Assembly: GCF_004117875.1 (NCBI RefSeq)
Contig: NZ_RAHW01000001.1
Location: 124,001-188,000 of the forward strand
From: Geomonas oryzae
Lineage (GTDB): Bacteria; Desulfobacterota; Desulfuromonadia; Geobacterales; Geobacteraceae
Reading direction: 5' to 3'
Length of the DNA stretch: 64,000 bases
Shown here: positions 9,329-19,200 of the stretch, one piece after another
Numbering within the stretch: the first letter of the stretch is position 1
Layout: every line of letters starts with the position of its first letter
Made by a program: the position numbers and the translations under genes
Notes under the pieces: generated by a model
What the model was told of the DNA's origin: nothing
The model's database searches: none
The model's input: only the letters and a program-made list of their open reading frames with translations

Positions 9329-9805
9329 CTAGTTCTCGGGCATGAAGTGCTGCTCGTAGAGGTCCTCGAGCTCCTGCAGGTGGCGGGACTCGTCGGCGAG
9401 CATCTTCTTGAAGAGCACCGCCATGGGCGCACCTTCGCAACCGCGGGACATCCTGTCGTAGAAATCGATGGAGCCCTTCTCCAGGTGGATGGCGTAGGCC
9501 AGGGCGTCGCGTGCGGTCGATCCGGAGTGGAGGTCCTTCTTCGGCAGGACGTAGCCGAGGTTCATGGTCGGCACCGGCTGCTGCAGCCCTTCCCCCCCCT
9601 TCATCTCGCCTTCCACCAGCGCCTTTTCCAACTGGTGCTTGTGCTCCAGCTCGTCGAACGCCGCTTCCTTGATGATCTGGCGCGCAGCCTTGTCTTTCAC
9701 GACTTTCAGTGCGGCAAGATACGCACGGTACCCTTCGTTCTCCATCTGGGCGGCCATTTCTATCGCTGCTTCAAATGTGTAACAGACATCACCTTGCTCA
9801 GCCAT
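9329..9805 (-). CDS. Ferritin-like (rubrerythrin-type) diiron protein
   Basis: A 158-residue four-helix-bundle protein of the ferritin-like/rubrerythrin superfamily, without the C-terminal rubredoxin domain. Expected diiron ligands are visible: Glu in MENEGY (helix 1), ExxH in DELEHK (helix 2), Glu in HLEKGSIDFY (helix 3) and ExxH in DESRHL (helix 4). Such proteins in anaerobes reduce peroxide or bind iron. An upstream in-frame start at 9868 would add 21 unrelated residues; 9805 is preferred because AGGAGA precedes it. It faces the FKBP gene. Confidence 0.88.
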   Translation of the reverse strand: MAEQGDVCYTFEAAIEMAAQMENEGYRAYLAALKVVKDKAARQIIKEAAFDELEHKHQLEKALVEGEMKGGEGLQQPVPTMNLGYVLPKKDLHSGSTARDALAYAIHLEKGSIDFYDRMSRGCEGAPMAVLFKKMLADESRHLQELEDLYEQHFMPEN

Positions 9806-9988
9806 GGACGGTCTCCTGTAGCGTTTGTTTGTGAAAGGCTTTTTAACACAAGAAACTCCGGAGCACAAGATCTTGTATACACTTTCCCCACTTAAATGGA
9901 GATTAGGGAAAGAGCTGTTACACTAACGACGGTATTATGACTTTGAAACGGGGAGCCTACAGCGCTGTTCCCCGCACCGGAGGGGTAT

Positions 9989-10876
9989 ATGTTGATCTTT
10001 TTGACCGGCGGCACCGGCTTCATAGGCGGACACGTACGGGAGGCGCTGCTCGAGCGCGGGCACAGCATCCGGCTTCTCGTGCACCGTAGAAGTCCCGCCG
10101 CAGTCGAGCCCGGCGTCGAGGAGATCGAGGGTGACGTGACGCGCCCCGAGACCTTCGAGGACGCGGTGCTCGGCTGCGACGCCACGATAAACCTGGTCGG
10201 CATCATCCGCGAATTCCCCGGGCGCGGCATCACCTTCCAGCGCCTTCACGTCGAAGCCACCCGCAACGTCATAGCCGCGGCCAAAAAGGCGAAGTTGCAC
10301 CGTCACCTGCAAATGTCCGCCCTCGGCACGCGCGCCGACAGCACCGCGCACTATTTCAAGAGCAAATACGAAGCGGAAGAAGAGGTCCGCCGCTCAGGAC
10401 TCGACTACACCATCTTTCGTCCCTCCATCGTCTTCGGGCCGAAGGACGACTTCATCAACAAGCTCGCGGGATACCTGCGCAGTTTCCCCGCCATGCCGGT
10501 GATCGGTGACGGCGAATACCAGTTGCAGCCCATCGCCGCCGACGACGTCGCCCGCTGCTTCGCCGACGCACTGGAGCGTCCCGACACCATAGGGCAGGAG
10601 TACGACCTCTGCGGTCCCGACCGCTACACCTACAACCAGCTTCTCGACACCATCGGCAAGGTGATGGGGAAGAGCCATGTCGCCAAGATAAAGAACCCGC
10701 TCCCCCTCATGCGTCTCATCGTCCCCTTCTTCGAGGGGTTCTCCTTCTTTCCCGTCACCTCCGATCAGATCGCCATGCTCGTGCAAGGAAGCACCTGCGA
10801 CGGCAGCTGGCGCAAGACCTTCGATTTCGAGCCGGTGAACTTCGAACCCGGCATCCGCAGCTACCTAAGGCCGTAA
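9989..10876 (+). CDS. NAD(P)-binding SDR protein, NDUFA9-like
   Basis: A 295-residue atypical short-chain dehydrogenase with the Rossmann nucleotide-binding motif TGGTGFIGGHV at residues 6-16. It resembles bacterial proteins named after the complex I subunit NDUFA9 and NmrA-like sugar epimerases. The usual YxxxK is present as YFKSKYEAEE near residue 123. The C-terminal part, with FEPVNFEPGIRSYL, matches this subfamily. GGAGGGG lies five bases before the ATG. Its substrate is unknown; relatives are often annotated as NAD-dependent epimerase/dehydratase. Confidence 0.85.
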   Translation: MLIFLTGGTGFIGGHVREALLERGHSIRLLVHRRSPAAVEPGVEEIEGDVTRPETFEDAVLGCDATINLVGIIREFPGRGITFQRLHVEATRNVIAAAKKAKLHRHLQMSALGTRADSTAHYFKSKYEAEEEVRRSGLDYTIFRPSIVFGPKDDFINKLAGYLRSFPAMPVIGDGEYQLQPIAADDVARCFADALERPDTIGQEYDLCGPDRYTYNQLLDTIGKVMGKSHVAKIKNPLPLMRLIVPFFEGFSFFPVTSDQIAMLVQGSTCDGSWRKTFDFEPVNFEPGIRSYLRP

Positions 10877-10892
10877 TCCCTTAGCCGAAGGA

Positions 10893-10985
10893 GGGGACCG
10901 GCTCCGCCAGGTGCCAGTCCCCCTAGGGGGGCATGCGGAATAGAGCGTTCCGCTAGAGGGACAGGCACCTAACGGTGCCAGTCCC
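10893..10985. repeat. Two copies of a 28-30 bp inverted-repeat element
   Basis: Two REP-like hairpins downstream of the SDR gene. Copy 1 (10893-10922) has arms GGGGACCGGC / GCCAGTCCCC; copy 2 (10958-10985) has arms GGGACaGGCACC / GGTGCCaGTCCC. Between them is a smaller hairpin, GCGGAA / TTCCGC. A third copy, nearly identical to the reverse complement of copy 1, sits inside the coding sequence at 54682-54710. Confidence 0.75.
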
Positions 10986-11095
10986 TTCCACTCTCCTGCC
11001 TCTGTGGTTTGCCCGCCCCCTTCATCCCGCCGCATCTTTACTCCGCAGCACCTTTCACGTATAGTGAGTCACCCTCATCAAGGAGAGTGCAACGC

Positions 11096-11515
11096 ATGGG
11101 CGAGACAGTCAGATTCGGTATTTCCATGGACGACCAACTGCTGGAGAGCTTCGACCGGCTCATCGAACAGAAAGGTTACGCCAACCGCTCCGAGGCGATC
11201 CGTGACCTGATCCGGGCCGCTCAGGTCGAACTCGACTGGGAGGAAGGCGAAAAGGAAGGAGTCGGGACCGTCACCCTGGTTTACAACCACCACGTGCGCG
11301 ACCTCTCCGACAAGCTGACCGAGCACCAGCACGCGCACCACGACCAGATCATCTCCGCCCTGCACGTCCACTTGGACGCCCACAACTGCCTGGAAGTCCT
11401 GGTGGTCCGCGGCAAGGCCCGGGACGTCCGCAGGATCGCCGACGAACTTATCGGGGTTAAAGGCGTGAAACACGGCAAGCTCGTCATGACCAGCACCGGA
11501 GAGGGCCTCCACTAA
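11096..11515 (+). CDS. nikR: Nickel-responsive regulator NikR
   Basis: A ribbon-helix-helix repressor that binds operator DNA when loaded with nickel. The 139 residues comprise an N-terminal RHH domain ([36 protein letters not shown]) and an ACT-like metal-binding domain. The nickel ligands are visible as His-x-His in [13 protein letters not shown] plus the following Cys, with the earlier His in YNHH. An upstream in-frame start at 11009 is unlikely; 11096 follows AAGGAGAG. No nickel transporter or hydrogenase gene lies next to it here, so its targets are elsewhere. Confidence 0.95.
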   Translation: MGETVRFGISMDDQLLESFDRLIEQKGYANRSEAIRDLIRAAQVELDWEEGEKEGVGTVTLVYNHHVRDLSDKLTEHQHAHHDQIISALHVHLDAHNCLEVLVVRGKARDVRRIADELIGVKGVKHGKLVMTSTGEGLH

Positions 11516-11621
11516 CGATTAAACCGTTCAACGTTCAACGTTCTACGTTCAAGGCCGGCGTTCCTTTTCCGCTTCCGTTTTCGCGGCGGGAGAATTCGCA
11601 CTTTTGTTACAAGAAGGAACC

Positions 11622-12110
11622 ATGCTGAAAGACGATCACTACTGGATGGGCAAGGCGCTTGAGCAGGCGGGCAAGGCCGAGGCGATAGGCGAAGTCCCCA
11701 TCGGCGCCGTCATCGTGATGGACGGCGCCCTAATCGCGCGCGGGCACAACCTGCGCGAGAGCAAACAGGATCCCTCGGCACACGCCGAGATGATCGCCAT
11801 ACGCAAGGCCGCCAAGAAACTCGGCAGCTGGCGTCTCACCGGCGCGACCCTCTACGTCACCCTCGAACCCTGCACCATGTGCATGGGGGCCATCATCCTC
11901 TCCCGGATCGACCGCGTCGTCTTCGGAAGTTACGACCCCAAGGGAGGGGCAGCCGGCTCACTCTTCGATTTTTCCGACGACAAACGGCTGAACCACAGCG
12001 TCGTTCTCACCCCCTGCGTCCGCGGGGATGAGACATCCTCCATCCTCTCCAATTTTTTCGCCAAGTTGCGCGCGCAGAAAAAAAAGGAGAAAGCCCTTCC
12101 CGCCTGCTGA
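11622..12110 (+). CDS. tadA: tRNA-specific adenosine deaminase
   Basis: Deaminates adenosine 34 of tRNA-Arg(ACG) to inosine. The 162-residue protein has the zinc-binding and catalytic motifs HAE (SAHAEMIAI) and PCTMC (LEPCTMCMGAII), plus the TadA-type SLFDF near residue 117. A TTG six codons upstream is in frame, but the ATG at 11622 follows AAGAAGGAACC and is the natural start. The Lys-rich C-terminus (AQKKKEKALPAC) is longer than in many TadA proteins. Confidence 0.95.
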   Translation: MLKDDHYWMGKALEQAGKAEAIGEVPIGAVIVMDGALIARGHNLRESKQDPSAHAEMIAIRKAAKKLGSWRLTGATLYVTLEPCTMCMGAIILSRIDRVVFGSYDPKGGAAGSLFDFSDDKRLNHSVVLTPCVRGDETSSILSNFFAKLRAQKKKEKALPAC

Positions 12111-12190
12111 GAAAAAAAATCTAAATCTCTGGTGCAGTTGAGCCGAAACTAAGAGCATAAACTCATTTTTATTCGCTCTGAGAGGGGCTT

Positions 12191-12451
12191 ATGCAACTAG
12201 AAGAAATCACCCCCGAATCCATCATGGCGACCCATCACGAGGTTTCCCGGCTGGCCGCCTACACGGAAGAACTTCTGCAGGGGACCATTGCGTCCGAAGA
12301 GCACGCCCGGTACAAGCTGACCGCCGTGCTGCGGGTCTACAGCGAGCTCGGGCTCATCTGGCGCATTCTGTCCGAGATAGACACGAGAGGCGTACTCACA
12401 AAGACACAGCGTCAGTACCTGCAGGACTTCTACGCCGGTCTCACATACTGA
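12191..12451 (+). CDS. Small hypothetical protein
   Basis: An 86-residue, probably all-helical cytoplasmic protein with no recognised domain. It starts at an ATG preceded by GAGAGGGG and lies between tadA and tRNA-Ser. The composition (alternating E/L and K/R) and lack of signal peptide suggest a small soluble protein; its function is unknown. Confidence 0.65.
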   Translation: MQLEEITPESIMATHHEVSRLAAYTEELLQGTIASEEHARYKLTAVLRVYSELGLIWRILSEIDTRGVLTKTQRQYLQDFYAGLTY

Positions 12452-12470
12452 CGAAGGCGCCAAACAAGGC

Positions 12471-12499
12471 TTGAATTTCTGTTTGGAATAAGGTATATC
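12471..12499 (+). promoter_or_regulatory. Promoter of tRNA-Ser
   Basis: TTGAAT and TATATC are separated by exactly 17 bases, about 43 bases before the tRNA start. The spacing fits a sigma-70 promoter. Confidence 0.6.
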
Positions 12500-12541
12500 T
12501 TTCTGCTCCGACGAACTCGAGTCGTCTGAAAGAGCATATCC

Positions 12542-12629
12542 GGAGAGATGTCCGAGTGGTCGATGGTGCCTGACTCGAAATCAGGTGTACCGAAAGGTAC
12601 CTAGGGTTCGAATCCCTATCTCTCCGCCA
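12542..12629 (+). tRNA. tRNA-Ser (anticodon CGA)
   Basis: An 88-base class II tRNA including encoded CCA. The acceptor stem GGAGAGA pairs with TCTCTCC, the anticodon stem CCTGA/TCAGG encloses the loop CTCGAAA (anticodon CGA, reading UCG), and there is a long variable arm GTACCGAAAGGTAC and the T-loop GGTTCGAATCC. The 3' 60 bases are repeated at 23685-23744, so this gene is the integration target of the neighbouring element, which supplied the present 3' end. Confidence 0.96.
12570..12629 (+). repeat. attL: 60-bp direct repeat in tRNA-Ser
   Basis: Identical over 60 bases to 23685-23744. It runs from the anticodon stem to the CCA end of the tRNA, as expected for tyrosine-integrase attachment sites in tRNA genes. 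The flanking bases differ immediately on both sides. Confidence 0.95.
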
Positions 12630-12633
12630 TAAA

Positions 12634-12680
12634 AACAAGGGGTTACAACGACAGCGTTGTAACCCCTTGTTGCATTTTTT
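12634..12680 (+). terminator. Terminator behind tRNA-Ser, brought by the element
   Basis: Perfect 17-bp arms AACAAGGGGTTACAACG / CGTTGTAACCCCTTGTT around ACAG, then GCATTTTTT. It lies inside the element directly behind attL. A different terminator lies directly behind attR and is probably the original one of this tRNA. The stretch 12709-12930 holds only a short AGGGG/CCCCT hairpin. Confidence 0.9.
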
Positions 12681-12681
12681 G

Positions 12682-12708
12682 TTTAGTATGGTCTCTAGTA
12701 TGGTCTCT
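12682..12708. repeat. Paired 13-bp repeat, left end of element
   Basis: Two adjacent TAGTATGGTCTCT units. The same pair occurs at 23444-23470 and 23511-23537 near the integrase, so these are likely arm-type binding sites for the integrase. Confidence 0.75.
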
Positions 12709-12930
12709 GTTCCCCTTGCTGGGGGAGGTGGACGAGAGAAAGATTTAAGGGGATAGTCAGGTTGCTCCCGTCATATCAACGCGGCAGCGGGTGACCGGAT
12801 TCACCGGTCCTCCCGTTTGGTTGGGCTACTGCGGTCGTTTCCGATTGTCAACTTTTTCACGTGTCAGGGGCTGACCCCTTTGGCTTGTTAATCATGTTGT
12901 TTTTTAAGTTGTCTCGTCAGTTCGTCATTT

Positions 12931-13854
12931 TCACCTTCCTGTCATACGCCCCAGATCAGGTACTGCCCTTTTTCTTCCCCCACAGCCTCTTTCTGTAGAC
13001 CTCCTATTGCAAGCTTCCAAGAAAAACGAGAAGGAAATGCAGGTAATAGAGGTAGCCCAGAGGTGATAACCAATGCCTCCGATAGCCGGAAAGCGTTCCG
13101 CGTGTACAGGGTACATCCAAGCAATCGCCGCAAAAACCGCGGTCGCAATCAACAGAGAAATATCAGGTGATTTTTTGTAGTAGAGATGCAGCCGGTAAGA
13201 GGCAAAAACTAACAGGTTACAAATCGGCAGTAACAGTCCGAGGATGGAATAAAAAATGCCGCAGCTGCCGCCCGTTAGGATCATGAAAGCAAAAAGTGGT
13301 GAGGCTATTAGGCAATGCAGCCCGGGGAGTGTGTCATTCCCATCGAGCCAACCGATCATCAAGGATGGTTGCCATAAGGAAATTCCAAACAGGAGGTATC
13401 CAGTTAAGAGAGAGACAAGAGATAATCTACCAAGAAAGGTGCTGTCTCCTATTCCATTCCTTACCTTATCAATGGCGTCCGCTGCCTCTGCCACTTGGGA
13501 TGCGGTACCAGTCGTCTTGGCACGGCAAGGCATGACGGTCTCACCGGCTCCCCCCATAACCTGAGCCGCACCGCCGCCATCGCCCTTTTCTATGTCTTCT
13601 TCTCGCAGCGCAGTAGGAAGACTGTTGCCCCTCCAGGTGCTGCACGGCTTGTCGTTCCTTTTACCAAAAGATTGTTGGTGAGCCGGGCCTTGAAATGTGC
13701 GGAACCTCAGTCGGCATCTTGGACAGTTGGCAATAGCATCAACAGGAATGGTAGCGGTATCAACAGGTTTATGGTACCCGCATCTTGGACAGATTACTTG
13801 CACAGTCTTTGCCACCACCTTCTTTCGGTTAAACGGGTTACCCCGTGGGCTCAC
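12931..13854 (-). CDS. Zinc-ribbon membrane protein of unknown function
   Basis: A 307-residue protein with an N-terminal zinc ribbon (CPRCGYHK near residue 22 and CPRCRLRF near 44), a polar linker of roughly 90 residues, and about five hydrophobic segments from residue 145 to 285 (FLGRLSLVSLLTGYLLFGISL, CLIASPLFAFMILTG, ILGLLLPICNLLVFA and others). The C-terminus is basic. The start is a GTG without a good ribosome binding site, and GTG codons a few residues in are alternatives. Zinc-ribbon-plus-membrane proteins may sense or scaffold at the membrane; nothing more can be said. Confidence 0.6.
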   Translation of the reverse strand: MSPRGNPFNRKKVVAKTVQVICPRCGYHKPVDTATIPVDAIANCPRCRLRFRTFQGPAHQQSFGKRNDKPCSTWRGNSLPTALREEDIEKGDGGGAAQVMGGAGETVMPCRAKTTGTASQVAEAADAIDKVRNGIGDSTFLGRLSLVSLLTGYLLFGISLWQPSLMIGWLDGNDTLPGLHCLIASPLFAFMILTGGSCGIFYSILGLLLPICNLLVFASYRLHLYYKKSPDISLLIATAVFAAIAWMYPVHAERFPAIGGIGYHLWATSITCISFSFFLEACNRRSTERGCGGRKRAVPDLGRMTGR

Positions 13855-13984
13855 GGCTTTAACTTTACTACAACGGCGCGGCGTGACCGGCGGAGCACTC
13901 GTCCCCTTTCAGCTTTCTTCCGCTCTCATCAACTGCGGAGACCGGTCTACGCGCTTTGTTGGGATTTCTGCTCCCGAAGGTATC

Positions 13985-13993
13985 GGGCCAGAG
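13985..13993. repeat. IS target-site duplication, left copy
   Basis: GGGCCAGAG, repeated at 15235-15243, directly flanks the two inverted repeats of the insertion sequence. Confidence 0.8.
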
Positions 13994-15234
13994 CACTGCT
14001 GTCCCATAGTTGATACATAAAAGAAGAGGCTCGGAGAGCTACTTGTGGTATATTCAGTTCGCCAAAACACGAATAAACACAAGGAGATCCGAGCCGTGGC
14101 CCATAATAGCACAGTCCTTAATCAGGTTGTGAGTTTTTTCAAGAGACATGAATTTGAATCCCTCGCCCGCAAACATCACGTAGGTGGCAGCTTCAGATCT
14201 TTCAACCGCTGGACTCAGTTTATGGCACTGCTTGTCGGGCAACTCTCGGGGCGTAAAACACTGCGTGATCTGGTAGAGAACCTGGCAGCGCAAGGCCAGA
14301 AACTGTATCATCTCGGAATGAAGAAGGTTCCGCGCACCACGCTTGCCCGAGTGAACGAGGAGCAGCCGCACCAGTTGTACAAAGAGCTGTTTCATAAGAT
14401 GCTTGGCCGTTGCCAAGCCATCGCGCCGAAGAACCGATTCAAGCTGAACACAAAGCTGTTTTTGCTGGACGCCACCATCATCAAGCTGAGCCTGGATGTC
14501 TTTCCGTGGGCCACATACCAGCAGAAGAAGGGGGCTGTCAAGCTTCATGTCGGCCTCTCAGCCGATGGCTACTTGCCAGAATTCTTTGATATGACGACCG
14601 GCAAGGAACACGAAATCAACTGGGCCAGAGCCCTGAAACTGCCGGCGGGTTCTTTCGCGGTTTTCGACCGCGGCTACACCGACTACACCTGGTACCAGAC
14701 GCTCACCAGCAACGGCATATTCTTTGTTGCCCGGCTGAAGGACAACGCTTTGGTCGAGTACTTCAAGAAGCGCCGCGGCCGGAAAGCTAAAGGCGTTGTA
14801 AGTTGACCAAGAGATCGCACTCAAAGGTGTCAAAGACAGACTCCGGCTCGTCCAGTTCCTCGCAGAAGACGGGAACGAGTACCGGTTCATCACCAACGCT
14901 CACCACCTGCAAGCTGCCGTTGTCGCAGAGCTTTATAAGGAGAGGTGGCAGATCGAGTTGTTCTTCAAGTGGATCAAGCAGAACCTGAAGGTGAAGACAT
15001 TCTTGGGAACCTCCGAGAACGCTGTCCAGACTCAGCTCTGGATTGCCATGTGCGTTTACCTGCTGCTCGCGTGGCTGAAGTTCAAATCGAAGCTCGGGCT
15101 GTCCGCGCAGCAGATGTTGCGGTTATTACAGATGAATTTGTTCGAGCGCCGGAACCTCGACCACCTATTTCGACCACCTCAAATTACGCCAAACCCGCAG
15201 CTGGCGCTGCTTTGAAAGCTATGGGACAGCAATG
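13994..15234 (+). mobile_element. IS4-family insertion sequence
   Basis: A 1241-bp element with terminal inverted repeats CACTGCTGTCCCATAG (left) and the complementary CTATGGGACAGCAATG (right), 15 of 16 matching, flanked by a 9-bp direct repeat. It carries one transposase gene with a single-base frameshift. The intact target duplication suggests a fairly recent insertion that has not rearranged. Confidence 0.9.
14096..15215 (+). pseudogene. IS4-family transposase, frameshifted
   Basis: A DDE transposase that would be 372 residues if intact. It starts at a GTG following AAGGAG. The first reading frame covers residues 1-236 with DDE aspartates in LLDATIIKL and FDRGYTDY. It then stops at a TGA near 14805. 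Removing one T in GTAAGTTGACC restores the frame (KGVVS joined to DQEIALKGV), and the second half carries the IS4 signature Y-x2-R-x3-E-x6-K (YKERWQIELFFKWIK). The single-base insertion makes it inactive unless it is a sequencing error. Confidence 0.88.
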
Positions 15235-15243
15235 GGGCCAGAG
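15235..15243. repeat. IS target-site duplication, right copy
   Basis: GGGCCAGAG, matching 13985-13993. Confidence 0.8.
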
Positions 15244-15306
15244 AATCGAGTTCGCATGGACGTCCCCTCTTACTAAGTTACATAAGTTACCTGCGTCCCC
15301 AACTCG

Positions 15307-15594
15307 CTACTCACTTTTAGTCCTATTCATGAATTTAAGTGTTTGAAATACTGTAATTAGCACTAGTCCCCACCAGAAGGAGCCAAGAAATGGAGAATAT
15401 GTTGAAACTCCCCAGTTGCCACCTTCTGGATATAATAAAGACATTGGAAAGTCGATTATCAAAAGATACCAGCAACCCGAGCCATCACACATGAAAGGAC
15501 CATATTCAGAATTGTATTTGACAATGCTTAAATATAAAACCATATGAATAGTAGCACCAACAAAAAATGGTTCTATGAGTGGCCGCAATTTCAT
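15307..15594 (-). CDS. Small hypothetical membrane protein
   Basis: A 95-residue protein with two or three hydrophobic stretches: residues 10-25, YLLIIDFPMSLLY in the middle, and FWWGLVLITVFQTL near the C-terminus. The region is clearly richer in A and T than its surroundings, pointing to separate acquisition. No family is recognised. The ATG is followed upstream (15600-15720) by AT-rich sequence containing short repeats of CATCTCAT and AGGATGC but no gene. Confidence 0.5.
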   Translation of the reverse strand: MKLRPLIEPFFVGATIHMVLYLSIVKYNSEYGPFMCDGSGCWYLLIIDFPMSLLYPEGGNWGVSTYSPFLGSFWWGLVLITVFQTLKFMNRTKSE

Positions 15595-15727
15595 GTATCA
15601 CCTCAATAAGTCTTCAACATTGTTATTGACCGGTTAGACAAAGCATCTCATTTAGGATGTCGGCATCTCATACGGGATACAAGTATCCTGCTGAGGATGC
15701 ATTATTTGCATTTTCTCCAGGATGCTT

Positions 15728-16084
15728 TTACCTGCCGAGCGGTCTGGAATCGTCGAGGATCCTGCACTCCAACTCCGTGCCACGAATAGAGCCGTAGCGA
15801 ACCAGCCAAACCTTATCCTCCGCGTTCCATCTTCCGCCTGCGGTTTTTAGCTTGGCGCGAAGGTCCTGCTCAGAATAGCCGACCATTACCTGCACCAGGT
15901 CCTCCTCGCGGAAGCGAGAACGGGGACGCCATGGCTTTTCCTCCACGACGATCTCCACCGTCTTCAGCCTGACGCCGCGCTCCTCGTCGTAACGGTACCG
16001 GACGTAGAGCAGCGCAGCGCCGTACTTCTCCACCAGATGCTTCGTCCCTCTCTGCCCGGGTTTGAGGTTCAGGCGCGATTTCAT
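15728..16084 (-). CDS. Conserved hypothetical protein of mobile elements
   Basis: A 118-residue soluble basic protein. The start at 16084 is supported by AGGGGGAG; the longer frame from 16159 adds an unlikely N-terminus. Features include LKPGQRGTKHLVEKYG at the start, RYRYDEERGVRLKTVEIVVEE in the middle and a C-terminal region, KLKTAGGRWNAEDKVWLVRYG, that looks like a small DNA- or RNA-binding fold. Proteins of this type often accompany transposons and integrated elements; that is from memory of similar contexts, not a search. Function unknown. Confidence 0.7.
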   Translation of the reverse strand: MKSRLNLKPGQRGTKHLVEKYGAALLYVRYRYDEERGVRLKTVEIVVEEKPWRPRSRFREEDLVQVMVGYSEQDLRAKLKTAGGRWNAEDKVWLVRYGSIRGTELECRILDDSRPLGR

Positions 16085-16255
16085 GTCTCCCCCTGGCGGG
16101 CGCAGCATAGCACGCAAGGTTAATGAATAACAATAATAATCTACCCCTGCGGCGCCCATTGGAATACCCTCATTGTTTGTTAAAGTTTGCCAATGCCGTA
16201 TAGGGCTTTGGAGTAGACTCTATCAGCTTTTGGAACGGGGGCTGGAGATCCAGCG

Positions 16256-19200
16256 ATGATGTCGGTATCAGCGGGGATGGCTGCAGGGCAGGCGGGCGGG
16301 TACTTCTCCAGGGAGGATTACTACCTGCGGGGCATCGATAACGAGGGGGCGAGCCTCTGGTACGGTCGTGGAGCGCAGGCCCTGGGACTCGACGGCCCGG
16401 TCGGGGAAGAGGAGTTCCGGGCCCTGTGCCGTGGGGAGGACTTGCAGGGGAACCGCATCGTCGCCCCCAAACTGAGCCGGGACCGGGAGAGCGGTTTGCC
16501 CATCGAGACGCACCGTGCCGGGAACGACTGCACCTTCTCCGCCCCCAAGTCGGTCTCCGTCGCCTTTGCTGCCAGGGTGGACGGCGTCAGGGAGGCACAC
16601 GACGCGGCGGTGCTCTCGGTCCTGCCGCACATGGAGGAACATTAACTCCCATTACCGCAGCCCCGAGGGGATCAGGTGCGGCGGCATGGTGGCGGCCAAG
16701 TTCGACCACGCCACCTCCCGAAACGTGGACCCGCAGCTCCACTCCCACGTCTTCGTGGTTAACGCGGTGCACACTGGGGACGGGAGCTTCCGAGCGAACG
16801 AACCGAGGGCCATCTTCCAGGACCAGAAGTCCCTGGGGCTTTTGTACCGGCAGGCGCTCGCCCGCGAACTCTCGGAGCGCGGCTTTGAGGTGGAGGTGCG
16901 GGACCGCTCGCAGATGTTCATCGAGTTGAAGGGGATCGACCCGCACCTCGTCGAGCACTTCTCCTCCCGACGTCTCGCCATCGAGGAGCAGGTGGAGCGC
17001 TGGAGGACCGAGGGGAGGTTTGCAGAGGTGCCCCACGCACGGCTCTACGAGATGGCGGCGCTGGAGAGCCGGGACCCCAAGCGCAGCATCACCAGGGAGG
17101 AAGTGACCCGGATCTTCGAGCGGGGTTTCGAGGAGTGCGGCACCTCCTTTGCCCAGGTAAGGCGGGAGCTGGAACGGGGCAGGGAGCTTGCCATCTCCCG
17201 CACCGCTCCAGACGCCTCGCGCGTGGTGGAGCTGGCCGTCCGGGATCTCACCGAGCGCGAGGCGGTGCTGGACCGAGCGAGACTTCTGGACCAGGCGGTG
17301 CTCGTCTCCGGGGGGGAGCACTCCGTAGCCGAGCTGAATCTCGCCATCGACGGCGGGACTCCGGACGTGCAGCGGCTCGGGCGTGACGCGAGGGGACGGG
17401 AATTGTACACGACCCGGGAGATGCTGGAGCTTGAGTCCCGGAATCTTGAGAGGATCAGGGAGTTCCCCGCCTTCGAGAGTGTCGCGCGCGCGCCCGAGGT
17501 CGAGGCGTATCTTGAGCTTTGGCAGGAGAAAAAGGGCGTCCGGCTGACGGCCGGACAGAAAGCCGAGGTTCACCTGGAACTGACCGGGAGCCGGGGCGTC
17601 GCCCTCACCATCGGGGATCCCGGAACCGCCAAAACCTCGACGCTGGAGATCATCGAGAGGTTCAACGAGGAGGTATTGTGCCCCGAGGGGAGGGAGCATC
17701 TCTCCGTCAACCTCTCCTATACCGGCAAGGCGGCCCGGGAGTTGTCCCTTGCTACCGGAAGGCCCGCCCTCACCCTGGACAGTTTCGAAAATACAAATCC
17801 GGCTTCCAAATTTGCCCTACAGAGGGCGAATGGCGAGCCGCCCATGCTAGTGGTCGCGGGTGAAAAGATCCTCATTCCGGAGGGGCGGGAGACCCAGGTG
17901 GTGCTCCGGGTGGACGAGGCGGGTTTTCTCGGAGCGAGACAGGCGGAGCGTCTGCTCGACGTGGCCGATGAGCTTCGGCAAAGGGGCGTTCGGGTAAAGC
18001 TTCATCTTTTGGGAGACTCGAAGCAGATGCAGGGGATCCAGGCGGGAGACCTCTTGCGCCAGGTGCGGGAGCTGGGTCTCAAAGAGGAGGTGGACTACGC
18101 GCACCTGACCGAGATCCTCAGGCAGCGCGATCCCGGGCTTTTGGAAATCGCGAAGGGGCTGAACCGGGAGGACCGGGAGCTTGCCGTGAACGCGAGGGAG
18201 GCACTCCGCTCCCTTGAGAGGCGCCAGGAGGTGCTGGAGATAGCCGACCCCTTGGAACTGCACCGGGCCACCGTGGAGCACTACCTGGAGGAGAGCCGGA
18301 AGCTTTCGCGCACTCCCGAGCGGGCGGCGGTGGGAGAGACGCAGCAGGTGCTCCTCGTGACCACCACCAACGAGGCGCGCAGGGATTTAAACCGCGAGAT
18401 CCGTCAGGCACGCGTTACGGGAGGCGAGATCGAAGAAGGGAGGAGCTTTCCGGTACTAACACCGGTGCGCCAGGGGATCACCGTCGAAGGGTACCAGCTC
18501 GGGGACACGCTGCACTTTTCCGGCGAGCGGACCGAGGACGGGAGGACGGTCGCCTGGGGAGCCCGGCTGCACGCCGAGGGGAAGGTGGTCGGACTCGACC
18601 GGGAGCGTAACCGGGTGCAGGTCGAGTTGTCCTTCGAGACCCTGGACCGGCAACGGCGCAAGGTGGTCCGCGAGGTGGTGAAGGATTTCTCCGCTGCCGA
18701 GCTGCCGGGACGCACCACCCTTCTACGGGAGGAGGAGCGTAGCTTTTCCGTTGGCGACCGTATCGTGACGCTGAAAAACGACCGGGGAGTCGGGGTGCAA
18801 AATGGTTCTCTCGGGGTGGTGCGGGAGATCGATGCGACCGGGCGGATGCGGGTCGACATGGAGGGGCGCGAAGTGTCGCTCGACCTGAAAACCTACCGGC
18901 ACGTTGACCACGCCTACGCCCTCACCATCCAGAAGAGTCAGGGGGCAACCGTGGAGCACTCCATCCTGTACGCGCCGGTGCACCGAAAGAAAGGGATGGA
19001 ACTGGAACCGGGAAACGAATTGGAGTCCTACGGGAGGATGAGCTACAACGCGCTCAACGTCGCCGTCACCCGGGCCCGCTTCGCGACCCGCGTCCTCACC
19101 AACTCCATCGAGGATCTCGAACGGTCGGTGCAGTTCGTCGACCGCAAGAGTTCGACGCTCGACAAGGCGAGGGAACCGGTGCGGGAGATCACGCGCGCGC

